DNA from: Isoptericola jiangsuensis
GTDB lineage: Bacteria; Actinomycetota; Actinomycetes; Actinomycetales; Cellulomonadaceae
NCBI RefSeq assembly: GCF_002563715.1
Contig: NZ_PDJJ01000001.1
Span: 992,001-1,056,000 of the forward strand
Reading direction: 5' to 3'
Length of the DNA: 64,000 nucleotides
Part shown: piece after piece, positions 45,172-54,333 of the stretch
Numbering within the stretch: the first letter of the stretch is position 1
Layout: the number at the start of each line of letters is the position of its first letter
Notes under the pieces: generated by a model
What the model was told of the DNA's origin: nothing
The model's input: the letters and a program-made list of their open reading frames with translations, nothing else
The model's database searches: none
Position numbers and translations under genes: made by a program

Positions 45172-45546
45172 ATGGAGTTCGTCTACAACCTGCTCGCGTT
45201 CCTCCACTTCGTCGGCTGGGCGATCGTCCTCGGCGGGTACCTCGCGTCGCTGCGCAGCCCCGGCCTCTACCGCGGTGTGTTCCACGGTGCCCTCGCCGCG
45301 CTCGTCGGCGGCGTCGGCATGGTCGGCGTCGCGGAGTCCAGCGGCCTGTGGGATGACGGCGGTCCCGACATGGCGAAGGTCGCCGTCAAGCTGACCTTCG
45401 CCCTCGTCATCGCCGTCCTCGCGTTCCTCGCCAAGCGGCAGGGCGCCAAGGGCGACAACGGCACCGGGGCCGTCGCCCCCGGTCTCAAGCACACCATCGG
45501 CGCCCTGACGATCGTCAACATCGTCGTCGCCGTCTTCTGGAACTGA
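45172..45546 (+). CDS. Small four-helix membrane protein
   Basis: 124 residues with four hydrophobic segments (LLAFLHFVGWAIVLGGYLA, GALAALVGGVGMVGVAE, VKLTFALVIAVLAFLAKR, IGALTIVNIVVAVFW). Conserved-looking in actinobacteria, but I cannot name a function. The ATG at 45172 is six bases after TACGCT (45160-45165), a leaderless start. It ends before a strong terminator at 45564. Confidence 0.8.
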   Translation: MEFVYNLLAFLHFVGWAIVLGGYLASLRSPGLYRGVFHGALAALVGGVGMVGVAESSGLWDDGGPDMAKVAVKLTFALVIAVLAFLAKRQGAKGDNGTGAVAPGLKHTIGALTIVNIVVAVFWN

Positions 45547-45563
45547 CACCCCCCGCTCCCCGC

Positions 45564-45605
45564 ACGACGACGCCCCGTGACCACGACGTCACGGGGCGTC
45601 GTCGT
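45564..45605 (+). terminator. Strong hairpin terminator
   Basis: Perfect 18-bp stem (45564-45581 with 45588-45605) with a 6-base loop. Confidence 0.8.
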
Positions 45606-45673
45606 CCCGTCCCCGCTCGTCCGCGGCAGCGCCGCTGGTGTCGTCGTCGGGGTGACGTGGGACAGTACGGCCC

Positions 45674-46156
45674 ATGAGCGTCCTCGGTGAAGTCCTCGTC
45701 GGCCTGGCCATCGCCGTCGGGCTCGTCGGCATCGTCGTGCAGATCCTGCCCGGCAACGCCCTCACCTTCACCGCGATCCTCGTGTGGGCGTGGGTCACCG
45801 GCGGCACCGCCGCGTGGGTCTGCTTCGCCGTCGCCGCCCTCGCCATCGGGCTCGCCGAGCTCGGCCAGTGGCTGCTGGCCGGCCGGCACATGCGCCGAGC
45901 CGAGGTCCCCTGGGGCGTCCTCGCCGTCGGCGGCCTCGCCGGTGTCGTCGGGTTCTTCGTCGTCCCCGTCGTCGGCCTGTTCCTCTTCTTCACGCTCGCC
46001 GTCATGATCCTGGAGTACCTGCGCCGTCGCGACGCCCGCGCCGCCTGGCGCGCCACCGTCGCCGCCCTGCAGGCCATGGCCATCACCATCGGCGTCCAGC
46101 TCCTCGGTGGGCTCGTCGCCGCCGGGGCGTGGGTCGTCGGGCTGATCGTCACGTGA
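45674..46156 (+). CDS. DUF456 membrane protein
   Basis: 160 residues, mostly membrane-embedded (segments at about 5-25, 35-60, 80-110 and 130-155). GIVVQILPGNALTF and the long Gly/Ala/Val-rich helices are the DUF456 pattern. Function unknown. The stop overlaps the GTG of the next gene. Confidence 0.85.
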   Translation: MSVLGEVLVGLAIAVGLVGIVVQILPGNALTFTAILVWAWVTGGTAAWVCFAVAALAIGLAELGQWLLAGRHMRRAEVPWGVLAVGGLAGVVGFFVVPVVGLFLFFTLAVMILEYLRRRDARAAWRATVAALQAMAITIGVQLLGGLVAAGAWVVGLIVT

Positions 46157-46683
46157 CCGCGCCCGACGACGTCGAGAGCATCTCCGACGCCGAGGTCGCG
46201 GACGGGTACTTCCGATTCTTGACGCTGTTCCATGGCGACCGGGCTGCACGGCTCGCCTCCGAGGAGCTCTCGCACTTCTACGACGCCGTGTGGGACCGGG
46301 CCGTGTTCAGCGCCGACCCGTTTCCCATGCTCGGTGCGCTGATCGACCGGGCCACCGACGACGAGCTCGGCCAGGTCGGGGAAGGGGTCATCGAATCGAT
46401 GATCGACCTGCCCCAGCACTGGCCCGGCCTGGAGGAGCGGTGCCGCCTGGAGCCCCGGTGGCGCGCGGCGCTCCGCTGCGTGTGCGCCGACGCCGACCTC
46501 GTCGCCCGGATGCCGCCCGTCCTGCGGGAGACGCTCACCCACGACCCGTGGGAGTTCGTCGACCTCACCGGCCTTCCGGAGGACGGGGAGCACGAGGAAG
46601 CAGAGGAGCACGGGCAGCGCGGGAGGCGGGGGAAGCGCAAGGACCGCGCGCCCCAGCGACGTCGACGCACCCGCGGTCGCTGA
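46153..46683 (+). CDS. Hypothetical protein with basic tail
   Basis: 176 residues, no confident family; the pattern of the first 130 (AEVADGYFRFLTLFHGD, YDAVWDRAVFSADPFPML, LPQHWPGLEERCRLEP) resembles small DUF6869-like immunity or helical proteins only loosely. The last ~30 residues are Arg/Lys-rich (RGRRGKRKDRAPQRRRRTRG), suggesting nucleic-acid or membrane-surface contact. The GTG at 46153 overlaps the DUF456 stop (GTGA). Confidence 0.65.
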   Translation: MTAPDDVESISDAEVADGYFRFLTLFHGDRAARLASEELSHFYDAVWDRAVFSADPFPMLGALIDRATDDELGQVGEGVIESMIDLPQHWPGLEERCRLEPRWRAALRCVCADADLVARMPPVLRETLTHDPWEFVDLTGLPEDGEHEEAEEHGQRGRRGKRKDRAPQRRRRTRGR

Positions 46684-46705
46684 GCGGCCGTCCGCGCGTG
46701 CGAGC

Positions 46706-47155
46706 ATGGGGGCCGTGCAGATCCTCACCCAGCCGCTCGACGCCCTCGACCCTCGGACCGCGTACGGGATGTGGCGGTTGCGGCAGGACGTGTTCGTCGT
46801 CGAGCAGGAGTGCGCGTACCCGGACCTCGACGGCCGCGACCTGGAAGCCGGGACCCGGCACGTGGTGCTGCTCGACGAGGGCCGGGTGGTCGGCACGGCG
46901 CGCGTGCTCGACGACGGCGACGTCCAGCGGATCGGCCGGGTCGTGTGCCACCCCGACGTGCGGGGGACCGGGGCGTCGGGCGAGCTGATGCGCGCCGCGG
47001 TCGACGCCGCGACGCAGGACGCGCCGGAGCAGGACGTCGTGCTGGGCGCGCAGTCGCCGCTGGTGGGGTTCTACGGGCGGTTCGGGTTCGTCGTCGACGG
47101 GCCGGAGTACCTGGAGGACGACATCCCGCACACCCCGATGCGGCTGCGCCGCTGA
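46706..47155 (+). CDS. ElaA-like GNAT acetyltransferase
   Basis: 149 residues. MWRLRQDVFVVEQECAYPDL is the ElaA signature, RIGRVVCHPDVRGTGASGEL the acetyl-CoA loop, and LVGFYGRFGFVVDGPEYLED the C-terminal motif with EDDIPHTPM, all typical of ElaA. The ATG at 46706 is chosen; a GTG at 46715 (codon 4) is possible. Acceptor unknown. Confidence 0.9.
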   Translation: MGAVQILTQPLDALDPRTAYGMWRLRQDVFVVEQECAYPDLDGRDLEAGTRHVVLLDEGRVVGTARVLDDGDVQRIGRVVCHPDVRGTGASGELMRAAVDAATQDAPEQDVVLGAQSPLVGFYGRFGFVVDGPEYLEDDIPHTPMRLRR

Positions 47156-47170
47156 GGTCCGGGCGGCCCG

Positions 47171-47548
47171 TCAGGCGGGCGGCTCCATGACGTACAGGGT
47201 GTTGCCGTCCGGGTCGCGCAGGGCGAACATCGGCGGCGCGGTGTCCCACAGCAGCAGGTCGCCGACGTCGACGCCGGCGGTGGTCAGGGTCGCGTGGTCG
47301 GCGGCGGCGTCGGCCGTCATGAGCCGGATGCCGGTGTCCCGCCCTGCGGCGAAGCCGTCCTCGGCGCGGACGAGGGCGAGCCGGACCGGGGTGTCCGGCA
47401 GCGCGACCTCGACCCAGCGGAAGTCGTCGGCGAGGTGCTCGTCGAGGCTGACGGTCAGTCCGAGGACGTCCCGGTAGAAGCCGAGGGCGGCGTCCTGGTC
47501 GGTCACGGGGATCGCGACGGCGTGCAGGCTGCGCAGGTGGGTGGTCAT
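47171..47548 (-). CDS. VOC-family (glyoxalase/dioxygenase fold) protein
   Basis: 125 residues of one VOC module pair. HAVAIPVTDQDAALGFYRDV and LGLTVSLDEHL begin the first beta-alpha-beta unit and FALRDPDGNTLYVMEP the last, with the family's D-P-DGN-x-L motif and final Glu metal ligand. Probably a small-molecule or antibiotic binding or isomerase-type protein, not assignable further. The ATG at 47548 follows GGAGGAG on the minus strand. Confidence 0.88.
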   Translation of the reverse strand: MTTHLRSLHAVAIPVTDQDAALGFYRDVLGLTVSLDEHLADDFRWVEVALPDTPVRLALVRAEDGFAAGRDTGIRLMTADAAADHATLTTAGVDVGDLLLWDTAPPMFALRDPDGNTLYVMEPPA

Positions 47549-47636
47549 GGGCGCTCCTCCCGGCCGCACGGTGCGGCCTCGTCCGGGCAGACCCTGCACG
47601 CCGCGGGGACTCATCGGTGGTCCGGCGGCGCGTCGG

Positions 47637-49277
47637 TCAGCCGGTGGTGGCGGGCAGGCGCTCGGTGACGACCGGGGTGACGGCGACCTCCACGGCCCAC
47701 GACCCGCCGAGGGCGTCGTCGAGCGCGGTGCGCAGGGCCGCGACGTCGGGCAGGTCGTCGGCGGGTCCGGTGAGGTCGACGGTGACGGTGTCCCCGGCGA
47801 CGGTGACGTCGGCGAGCCGCAGCGTGCTGTCCTGGCCGAGCCACGTGCCGACGGCGTCCTGCGCGGTGCGCTGCTGGCCCGTGGTGGTGAGCAGGCCGTC
47901 CGTGGTGAGCAGCAGCGGCAGCAGGATGAGCAGCGCGGCGGTGACGAACGGCGCGAGGGTGAGGACGATGCGGCGACCTCCCCGGCGCAGTGCGGCCGGG
48001 TCCGCGACGCCGGCGAGCACGAACACGACGGCGGCGGACAGCACGATGGAGACGAAGTTCGTGCCGAACAGCAGCAGGGCGCCCGCGGCGTCGTCGGGCC
48101 GCCCGGCACCGAGGGACACCCCGACGACGGACAGCGGCGGGACGAGGGCGACGGCGATCGCGACCCCGCCGAGGGAGGACGCGACCCGGCGGTCTGCGGT
48201 GGCGAACGCGCCGGCCGCGCCCGCGGCGAGGGCGACGAGCATGTCGAGCAGGGTGGGGCTGACGCGGGACGCGATCTGCGAGTTCGTCTCGAAGGGGACG
48301 ACGCTCGGCACCCAGGACGAGATGACGAACGCCAGGCCGACGGCGACGGCCGTCCCCGCGAGGATGAGGGCCAGGGAGCGCAGGGTGCGGGTCGCCCAGC
48401 CGGAGACGAGCGCCGCGGCGAGCCCCAGGATGGGGGTCATGAGGGGCGCGACGAGCATGGCCCCGATGACGACGGCCGTGGAGTCCTGGAGCACGGCGAA
48501 CGTCGCGATGGCGACGCTGAGCACGAGCATGGTCCACCACGCGACGCGCTTGGCCGCGACCTCGGGAGGTTCCAGGTACAGCTGCTCGGCGAGCTCGTCG
48601 CGGCGCTCGCCGCCGACGTCGGCGTGCTCCACCCACGACCAGAGGATCTCCGTGAACGACGGGTACAGGCCCTCGGGCTTCGGGACCCGCCCGCTGGCGA
48701 TGCGGTACCCGTACGCGAGGACGATGGTGCCGCCGACGATCGCGACGACGCCGACGAGGGCGGCGAGCCAGTCGGTGTAGACGCCCGGGGTGGCGACGAC
48801 GACCACCGACAGGGCGAGGCCGACGCCCGCGCTGGCGTACCGCGGGGCGCGGCGGGCGCGGTCCCGGCTCACGACGGCGAGCAGCAGGGTGAGCAGCGAG
48901 CGGACGAACAGGTACACGGCGCCGAGCAGGATCGTCGCGGCGAGCGCCACCTGGGAGTAGGCGAGGAAGACGGCGGCGAGCGCGAGCGAGACGAGGCCGC
49001 GCAGCGCGGACGCGACCCGGGTGACGACACGCAGGTGGCGTCGTCGCGCGGTGGTCCACAGGTCGTTGAGGCCGGAGGCGAGCAGGCCCAGTCCGACGAC
49101 GACCACGGTGATGTTGTGCGACAGGGCGGGCACGAGCACGAGGACGAGCCCCACGCCGAGGGCGACCGTGCCGCCGATCGTGGACGGGTTGACCAGGCGT
49201 GCCGGGTGCGCGAGCAGGTCCGACGACGCTGCCGGTGGCCCGGCGGGGGTCGCGTCCGCGGACGCCCGCTGCTCCAT
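47637..49277 (-). CDS. DUF389 membrane protein
   Basis: 546 residues. An N-terminal four- to six-helix region (residues about 35-200) precedes the DUF389 domain (VAWWTMLVLSVAIATFAVLQ, STAVVIGAMLVAPLMTPILG, then AVALVPPLSVVGVSLGAGR and LLLFGTNFVSIVLSAAVVFV). DUF389 proteins are integral membrane proteins of unknown function. The C-terminal ~90 residues form a soluble domain. The ATG at 49277 lies six bases after -10 TATGTT (minus strand, 49284-49289). Confidence 0.9.
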   Translation of the reverse strand: MEQRASADATPAGPPAASSDLLAHPARLVNPSTIGGTVALGVGLVLVLVPALSHNITVVVVGLGLLASGLNDLWTTARRRHLRVVTRVASALRGLVSLALAAVFLAYSQVALAATILLGAVYLFVRSLLTLLLAVVSRDRARRAPRYASAGVGLALSVVVVATPGVYTDWLAALVGVVAIVGGTIVLAYGYRIASGRVPKPEGLYPSFTEILWSWVEHADVGGERRDELAEQLYLEPPEVAAKRVAWWTMLVLSVAIATFAVLQDSTAVVIGAMLVAPLMTPILGLAAALVSGWATRTLRSLALILAGTAVAVGLAFVISSWVPSVVPFETNSQIASRVSPTLLDMLVALAAGAAGAFATADRRVASSLGGVAIAVALVPPLSVVGVSLGAGRPDDAAGALLLFGTNFVSIVLSAAVVFVLAGVADPAALRRGGRRIVLTLAPFVTAALLILLPLLLTTDGLLTTTGQQRTAQDAVGTWLGQDSTLRLADVTVAGDTVTVDLTGPADDLPDVAALRTALDDALGGSWAVEVAVTPVVTERLPATTG

Positions 49278-49350
49278 GCCGGAAACATAGCGGCAGGCGA
49301 CGTGCTCGGCGCGTCCAGATGTCCCCGGCACCGCCTACGCTGGGACAGCC

Positions 49351-51999
49351 ATGACTTCGCTCTTCGACAGCCTCTCCCTGCCCGGTCTCGACCCTGCCCG
49401 GACGAGCGGTTCCGCACCCCTGCCCACGACCGCCCCTCGGTGGGACGACGACGCGGCGGCGCCGGACTGGGTGCCGCACCCGGGTGCCGGCGCTCCCGGC
49501 GGCCCGGAGGACGGCGACGACGGCGGCGAGGAGGCCGCGGCGCTGCTCGACGGGCTCAACCCGGCGCAGCGCGACGCCGTGGTGCACGCGGGGTCGCCGC
49601 TGCTCATCGTGGCGGGCGCCGGGTCGGGCAAGACGCGCGTGCTGACGCACCGCATCGCGCACCTGCTGGCGACGCGCCGCGCGCGCCCCGGTCAGATCCT
49701 CGCGATCACGTTCACCAACAAGGCCGCCGCGGAGATGCGCGAGCGCGTGGAGCAGCTCGTCGGCCCGGCGGCGGGCCGCATGTGGGTGTCCACGTTCCAC
49801 TCGGCGTGCGTGCGGATCCTGCGGCGGGAGGCGAAGACGCTCGGGCTGCGCTCCAGCTTCTCCATCTACGACGCGGCGGACTCCCAGCGCCTCATCACGC
49901 TGGTGTGCCGCGAGCTCGACCTCGACATCAAGAAGTACCCGCCGCGGTCGCTCGCGAACAAGATCTCCGACCTGAAGAACGAGCTGGTCGACCCGGACGC
50001 GTACGCGCAGCGGTCCGCCGACGACGCCCCGGCGGGCGGCTGGCGGGAGCGCGCGCTCGCGGGCGGCGGCCTGGCCGACGGGGGCGACCGGTTCGACGCC
50101 GTCCTGGCCGACGTCTACCGGCGCTACCAGGCGCGGCTCGCGCAGGCGCACGCCCTGGACTTCGACGACATCATCATGACGACGGTGAACCTGCTGCAGG
50201 CGTTCCCCGCCGTGGCGGAGCACTACCGGCGCCGGTTCCGGCACATCCTCGTCGACGAGTACCAGGACACGAACCACGCGCAGTACGTGCTGGTGCGCGA
50301 GCTGACCGGCGTGCGCACCGAGGACGACGAGGGCTACGCGCTGGAGCCCGCCGAGCTGACGGTGGTGGGCGACGCCGATCAGTCGATCTACGCGTTCCGC
50401 GGCGCCACGATCCGCAACATCGTGGAGTTCGAGGAGGACTACCCCGACGCCCGCACGATCCTGCTGGAGCAGAACTACCGCTCGACGCAGAACATCCTGT
50501 CGGCGGCGAACGCGGTCATCGCCCGCAACGCGGGCCGCCGCGAGAAGCGGCTGTGGACGGACGCGGGCCCGGGGGAGAAGATCGTCGGCTACGTCGCCGA
50601 CGACGAGCACCACGAGGCCCGGTTCGTCGCGCAGGAGATCGACCGCCTCGGGGACTCCGACGGCGTGCGCCCCGGTGACGTCGCGATCTTCTACCGCACC
50701 AACGCGCAGTCGCGTGCGCTGGAGGAGGTGCTGATCCGCGTCGGGCTGCCGTACAAGGTGGTCGGCGGGACGCGCTTCTACGAGCGCCGGGAGGTCAAGG
50801 ACGCCGTCGCGTACCTGCGGGCGCTGGCCAACCCGGACGACGACGTGTCGGTGCGGCGCGTGCTCAACGTGCCCAAGCGTGGCCTGGGGGACCGGGCCGA
50901 GGCCCTGGTGGCCGGGTTCGCGGACGCCGAGCGGGTGTCGTTCGGCGCGGCGCTCGGCCGCGTGGACGAGATCCCCGGCATGACGACGCGCACCCTCAAG
51001 CCGCTGCGGGCGTTCGCCGAGATGATGGCGGAGCTGCGCGGCATGGTCGAGGCCGGCGCGACCCCGGCCGAGGTGCTGGGCGCCGTCCTGGACCGCACCG
51101 GCTACCTGGCGGAGCTGCGCGCCAGCGACGACCCGCAGGACGCCTCCCGCGTGGAGAACCTCGCCGAGCTGCACGCCGTCGCCGTCGAGTTCACGGAGGC
51201 CGACCCGGAGGGCGACCTCGGCGACTTCCTGGAGCGCGTGTCGCTCGTCGCGGACGCCGACCAGATCCCCGCCGAGGACGTCGCCGACGGCGGCGCGGAG
51301 CACGAGCACGACGCGGAGCCCGTCGAGGACCCGGGCGTCGTCACCCTCATGACGCTGCACACCGCCAAGGGCCTCGAGTTCCCCGTCGTCTTCCTCACCG
51401 GCCTGGAGGACGGCACGTTCCCGCACATGCGCTCCCTGCACGACGACGGCGAGCTCGCCGAGGAACGGCGCCTCGCCTACGTGGGCATCACGCGCGCCCG
51501 CCAGCGCCTCTACCTGTCCCGGGCGGGCACCCGGTCGGCCTTCGGCATGGCCAACGAGTTCCCGCCCAGCCGGTTCCTCGAGGAGATCCCCGCCGAGCTC
51601 CTCGACTGGCGCCGCGCCGAGTCCGCGACGCAGACGCTGCGTCGCGGCGGCTCCGCGTGGGGCGGCGGCGCACGGTCGGGCCAGGGCGCCGGGACCGGGT
51701 GGACCGGTGGCTCGGGTGCGACGTCCGGACGCGTCACCACCCGCCGCGAGACCCCTCGCCGAGCGGCCGCCGTCGCGTCGGGCGGCGGGACGGTCGCCGG
51801 GTTCGGGTCGGCGACCCCGCGCCAGGACGCCGACATCCCCTCGCTCGCCGTGGGGGACAAGGTCACCCACGACGCCTACGGCGTGGGGCGGGTCGTCGCG
51901 CTGGAGGGCGCGGGCCACAACGCGGTCGCGCGCATCGACTTCGGCGCGGACGGCACCAAGCGGCTCCTGCTGCGGTTCAGCCCCGTCACCAAGCTCTGA
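49351..51999 (+). CDS. pcrA: UvrD/PcrA-family DNA helicase
   Basis: 882 residues, superfamily 1A. All helicase motifs are visible: AGAGSGKTRVLTHRIAHLL (I), TNKAAAEMRERV (Ia), VDEYQDTNHAQY (II), VGDADQSIYAFRGA (III), LEQNYRSTQNIL (IV), TLHTAKGLEFPVVFLTG (V) and RRLAYVGITRARQRLYL (VI). The acidic insertion near residue 310 and the C-terminal Tudor-like tail (VGDKVTHDAYGVGRVVALEG) match actinobacterial PcrA. Works in nucleotide excision repair and replication-fork clearance. It diverges from the DUF389 gene. Confidence 0.96.
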   Translation: MTSLFDSLSLPGLDPARTSGSAPLPTTAPRWDDDAAAPDWVPHPGAGAPGGPEDGDDGGEEAAALLDGLNPAQRDAVVHAGSPLLIVAGAGSGKTRVLTHRIAHLLATRRARPGQILAITFTNKAAAEMRERVEQLVGPAAGRMWVSTFHSACVRILRREAKTLGLRSSFSIYDAADSQRLITLVCRELDLDIKKYPPRSLANKISDLKNELVDPDAYAQRSADDAPAGGWRERALAGGGLADGGDRFDAVLADVYRRYQARLAQAHALDFDDIIMTTVNLLQAFPAVAEHYRRRFRHILVDEYQDTNHAQYVLVRELTGVRTEDDEGYALEPAELTVVGDADQSIYAFRGATIRNIVEFEEDYPDARTILLEQNYRSTQNILSAANAVIARNAGRREKRLWTDAGPGEKIVGYVADDEHHEARFVAQEIDRLGDSDGVRPGDVAIFYRTNAQSRALEEVLIRVGLPYKVVGGTRFYERREVKDAVAYLRALANPDDDVSVRRVLNVPKRGLGDRAEALVAGFADAERVSFGAALGRVDEIPGMTTRTLKPLRAFAEMMAELRGMVEAGATPAEVLGAVLDRTGYLAELRASDDPQDASRVENLAELHAVAVEFTEADPEGDLGDFLERVSLVADADQIPAEDVADGGAEHEHDAEPVEDPGVVTLMTLHTAKGLEFPVVFLTGLEDGTFPHMRSLHDDGELAEERRLAYVGITRARQRLYLSRAGTRSAFGMANEFPPSRFLEEIPAELLDWRRAESATQTLRRGGSAWGGGARSGQGAGTGWTGGSGATSGRVTTRRETPRRAAAVASGGGTVAGFGSATPRQDADIPSLAVGDKVTHDAYGVGRVVALEGAGHNAVARIDFGADGTKRLLLRFSPVTKL

Positions 52000-52099
52000 G
52001 CCGGTCGTCGTCGTGCCTCCCGCGTCCTGACGCGGCGCGACGCTAGCCTGTCCCGCGACGGCGCGTCGCCGGACGTACCCCCTGGTCGCGGGAGCGCCC

Positions 52100-54178
52100 A
52101 TGGTCGTGGAGGTCGGGTCGGCACAGGACGGCTTCCGTCGTGTCCCTGACCGGGAGACCGCCTCGCGGCGCCCCCGGGCCCCGTACGGCTCGACCGCGCG
52201 GGCCGCCGCCGGCGCGGAGCGCGCCGGTGGCGCAGCGCGGCGTCGGCGCCGGCCCACGGCGACGTCGTCCGCAGCACGGGTCCTCGGCCTCGACGCGCTG
52301 CGCGCCCTCGCCGTGACGCTCGTCATCGTCTACCACGTCGCCCCGGCGTCCCTGCCGGGCGGGTTCCTCGGCGTCGACGTGTTCTTCGTCGTCAGCGGCT
52401 TCCTCATCACCACGCTGCTGCTGCACGAGCTGTCCACGACCCGTCGGGTCCGGCTGCGGGAGTTCTGGCGACGCCGCGCCCGGCGCCTGCTGCCCGCCCT
52501 CGCCGTCGTGGTGGTGGTGTGCGTCCTGGCCGCCCGCGTCGTGCAGCCCGACCTGCTGGTCGGCATCGGCCGGCAGGTGCTCGGCGCCGCGACGTTCAGC
52601 ACGAACTGGCTGGAGATCGCCGCCGGGCAGAGCTACTTCGACGACACGCAGCCGGTGCTGTTCCAGACGTTCTGGTCGCTGGCCGTCGAGGAGCAGTTCT
52701 ACCTGCTGTGGCCGGTGCTGCTCGTCGTCCTCATCGTCGTGACCCCCACGCCCCGGGCCCGCGTGCGCGTGGCTGCCGCCGGCGCGGTCGCCTCCGCCGT
52801 CGCGATGGCGGTCCTGTACGCCCCGGGCGGCGACCCGACCCGCGTCTACTACGGCACCGACACCCACGCGTTCGGCCTGCTGCTCGGCGTCGCCGCGGCG
52901 CTGCACGCGAGCACCGGCGCCCGGCTGCTGTCCGACCGGGCCGCCCGCTGGGCCGTCCCGGTCGGGCTCGGCGGCCTGGGCATCCTCGTGGCGACCCTCC
53001 ACGACGACACCGCGTGGCCATACCGCGGCGGAATCCTCGCCGCGTCGCTGCTCGCGCTGCTGCTGGTGGCGCGCTGCGCCGACGCGACCACCGACGAGGC
53101 CGTCTCCGGGCGCCGCACCGGCGGTGTGCGGCTCGCCGAGGCGCGGCCGCTCGTGTGGGTCGGGGCACGCTCCTACGGTCTCTACCTGTGGCACTGGCCC
53201 GTCATCCTGCTCGTCGACGCCGTCGTGCAGGCGCAGCCCGGCACCGTCCTGTGGTGGCGCGGCACCGCCGTCGCGATCGGCCTCACCGTGCTGGCGTCCG
53301 CGGCCTCGTACCGCTGGATCGAGACGCCGGTGCGGAGGCACGGGTTCCGGGGCACCGCCGTCCGGGTGCGCGCCGCGATCGACACGTTCGGTCGGCGGCC
53401 CGTGCTCGCCCGCACGCTCGCCGGGGCGGCCGGGCTCGCCGTCGTCGCGGCGGGTGTCGTCGTCGCGACCGCTCCCGCCGTCTCGCAGGCCGAGCTCGCG
53501 GTCGAGCAGGGGCAGGCGATGATCGCCGTGCAGGCGGCCGCCACCGCGCAGGACGGGTCCGACGGCGCGGAACCCGCCGGCACGAAGGCCGATCGGGACG
53601 GCAGCACGGCGTCCGGCGGGAAGCAGGGGGCGAAGGGCGGCGAGAAGACGGCGGAGGAGCCCGCCGACCGGCCTGCCATGCGGGCGAGGATCACCGGCGA
53701 CCAGATCTCCGCCTTCGGCGACTCCGTGCTCTCCGGCGCCGCGCCCGCCCTGTTCGAGAAGTTCCCCGGCATCGCGATCGACGGCGAACCCATCCGCAAG
53801 TGGGTCGACGCGCCCGCGATCATCGAGGCCGCCGACCGCCGCGGCGAGATCCGCGACGTCGTCGTCCTCCAGTTCGGCACCAACGGCGGGTTCGCGTGGG
53901 CCGGGGCCGAGGAGTCCCTCGACCAGATCCTCGACCTGCTCGGGCCCGACCGTGACGTCGTCCTCGTGGCCACCGTCGGCGTCAGCGACTGGGTGCCCAG
54001 CACCAACGAGCGGCTCGACCAGATCGCCGCGGAGCGGGACAACGTGTGGGTGGCGCCGTGGGACGACGTCGTCCGTGACCACCCCGGCCTGCTGCACGCC
54101 GACCGCACCCACCCGAACGTCGAGGGCACCTACGCGTACGCCAAGGTGCTCAAGCAGACGCTCGCGCAGATCGACTGA
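52100..54178 (+). CDS. OafA/OatA-type acyltransferase with SGNH domain
   Basis: 692 residues. Ten or so membrane helices form an acyltransferase-3 domain (LGLDALRALAVTLVIVYHV, GGFLGVDVFFVVSGFLITTL, FWSLAVEEQFYLLWPVLLV, GLYLWHWPVILLVDAV). A Lys/Glu/Gly linker (about 480-530) leads to an outside SGNH esterase-like domain with FGDSVLSGAAPAL, QFGTNGGFAW and the HADRTHPNVEG catalytic Asp-x-x-His. This is the architecture of peptidoglycan or polysaccharide O-acetyltransferases. The first ~55 residues are basic and disordered, so the ATG at 52100 is not certain. Confidence 0.9.
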   Translation: MVVEVGSAQDGFRRVPDRETASRRPRAPYGSTARAAAGAERAGGAARRRRRPTATSSAARVLGLDALRALAVTLVIVYHVAPASLPGGFLGVDVFFVVSGFLITTLLLHELSTTRRVRLREFWRRRARRLLPALAVVVVVCVLAARVVQPDLLVGIGRQVLGAATFSTNWLEIAAGQSYFDDTQPVLFQTFWSLAVEEQFYLLWPVLLVVLIVVTPTPRARVRVAAAGAVASAVAMAVLYAPGGDPTRVYYGTDTHAFGLLLGVAAALHASTGARLLSDRAARWAVPVGLGGLGILVATLHDDTAWPYRGGILAASLLALLLVARCADATTDEAVSGRRTGGVRLAEARPLVWVGARSYGLYLWHWPVILLVDAVVQAQPGTVLWWRGTAVAIGLTVLASAASYRWIETPVRRHGFRGTAVRVRAAIDTFGRRPVLARTLAGAAGLAVVAAGVVVATAPAVSQAELAVEQGQAMIAVQAAATAQDGSDGAEPAGTKADRDGSTASGGKQGAKGGEKTAEEPADRPAMRARITGDQISAFGDSVLSGAAPALFEKFPGIAIDGEPIRKWVDAPAIIEAADRRGEIRDVVVLQFGTNGGFAWAGAEESLDQILDLLGPDRDVVLVATVGVSDWVPSTNERLDQIAAERDNVWVAPWDDVVRDHPGLLHADRTHPNVEGTYAYAKVLKQTLAQID

Positions 54179-54200
54179 CGCCGCCCGGCGCCCCCTCCCG

Positions 54201-54310
54201 CGAGTCAGCGCACACCCCGCCGACTCAGCGCAGACGTCCGCGAGTCAGCGTTGGATCCGCCGAGTCAGCGCTGGCTTCGCCGAGTCAGCGTGCACATCTG
54301 CGAGTCGGCG
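54201..54310. repeat. 20-bp-period array A
   Basis: Six 10-base cores (CGAGTCAGCG; the second CGACTCAGCG, the last CGAGTCGGCG) start at 54201, 54221, 54241, 54261, 54281 and 54301, separated by five different 10-base spacers. The period is exactly 20. It starts just after the acyltransferase gene and ends 24 bases before the Clp_N gene. The core is the reverse complement of that in arrays B and C. Confidence 0.93.
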
Positions 54311-54333
54311 CCGCCCCGGAGGGCGTGTGCCGG

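Noticed and set aside
45114-45356. 80-codon frame beginning before the 45172 membrane gene
   Set aside because: It runs in another frame through the membrane protein, with Arg/Pro-rich shadow composition and no ribosome site.
47611-52326. 1,571-codon minus-strand frame opposite pcrA
   Set aside because: Shadow of the pcrA and DUF389 genes; low complexity and no start context.
54201-54310. Array A as a CRISPR locus
   Set aside because: The core is 10 bases and spacers are 10 bases, far below CRISPR sizes; no cas gene is nearby; spacers share sequence trends.
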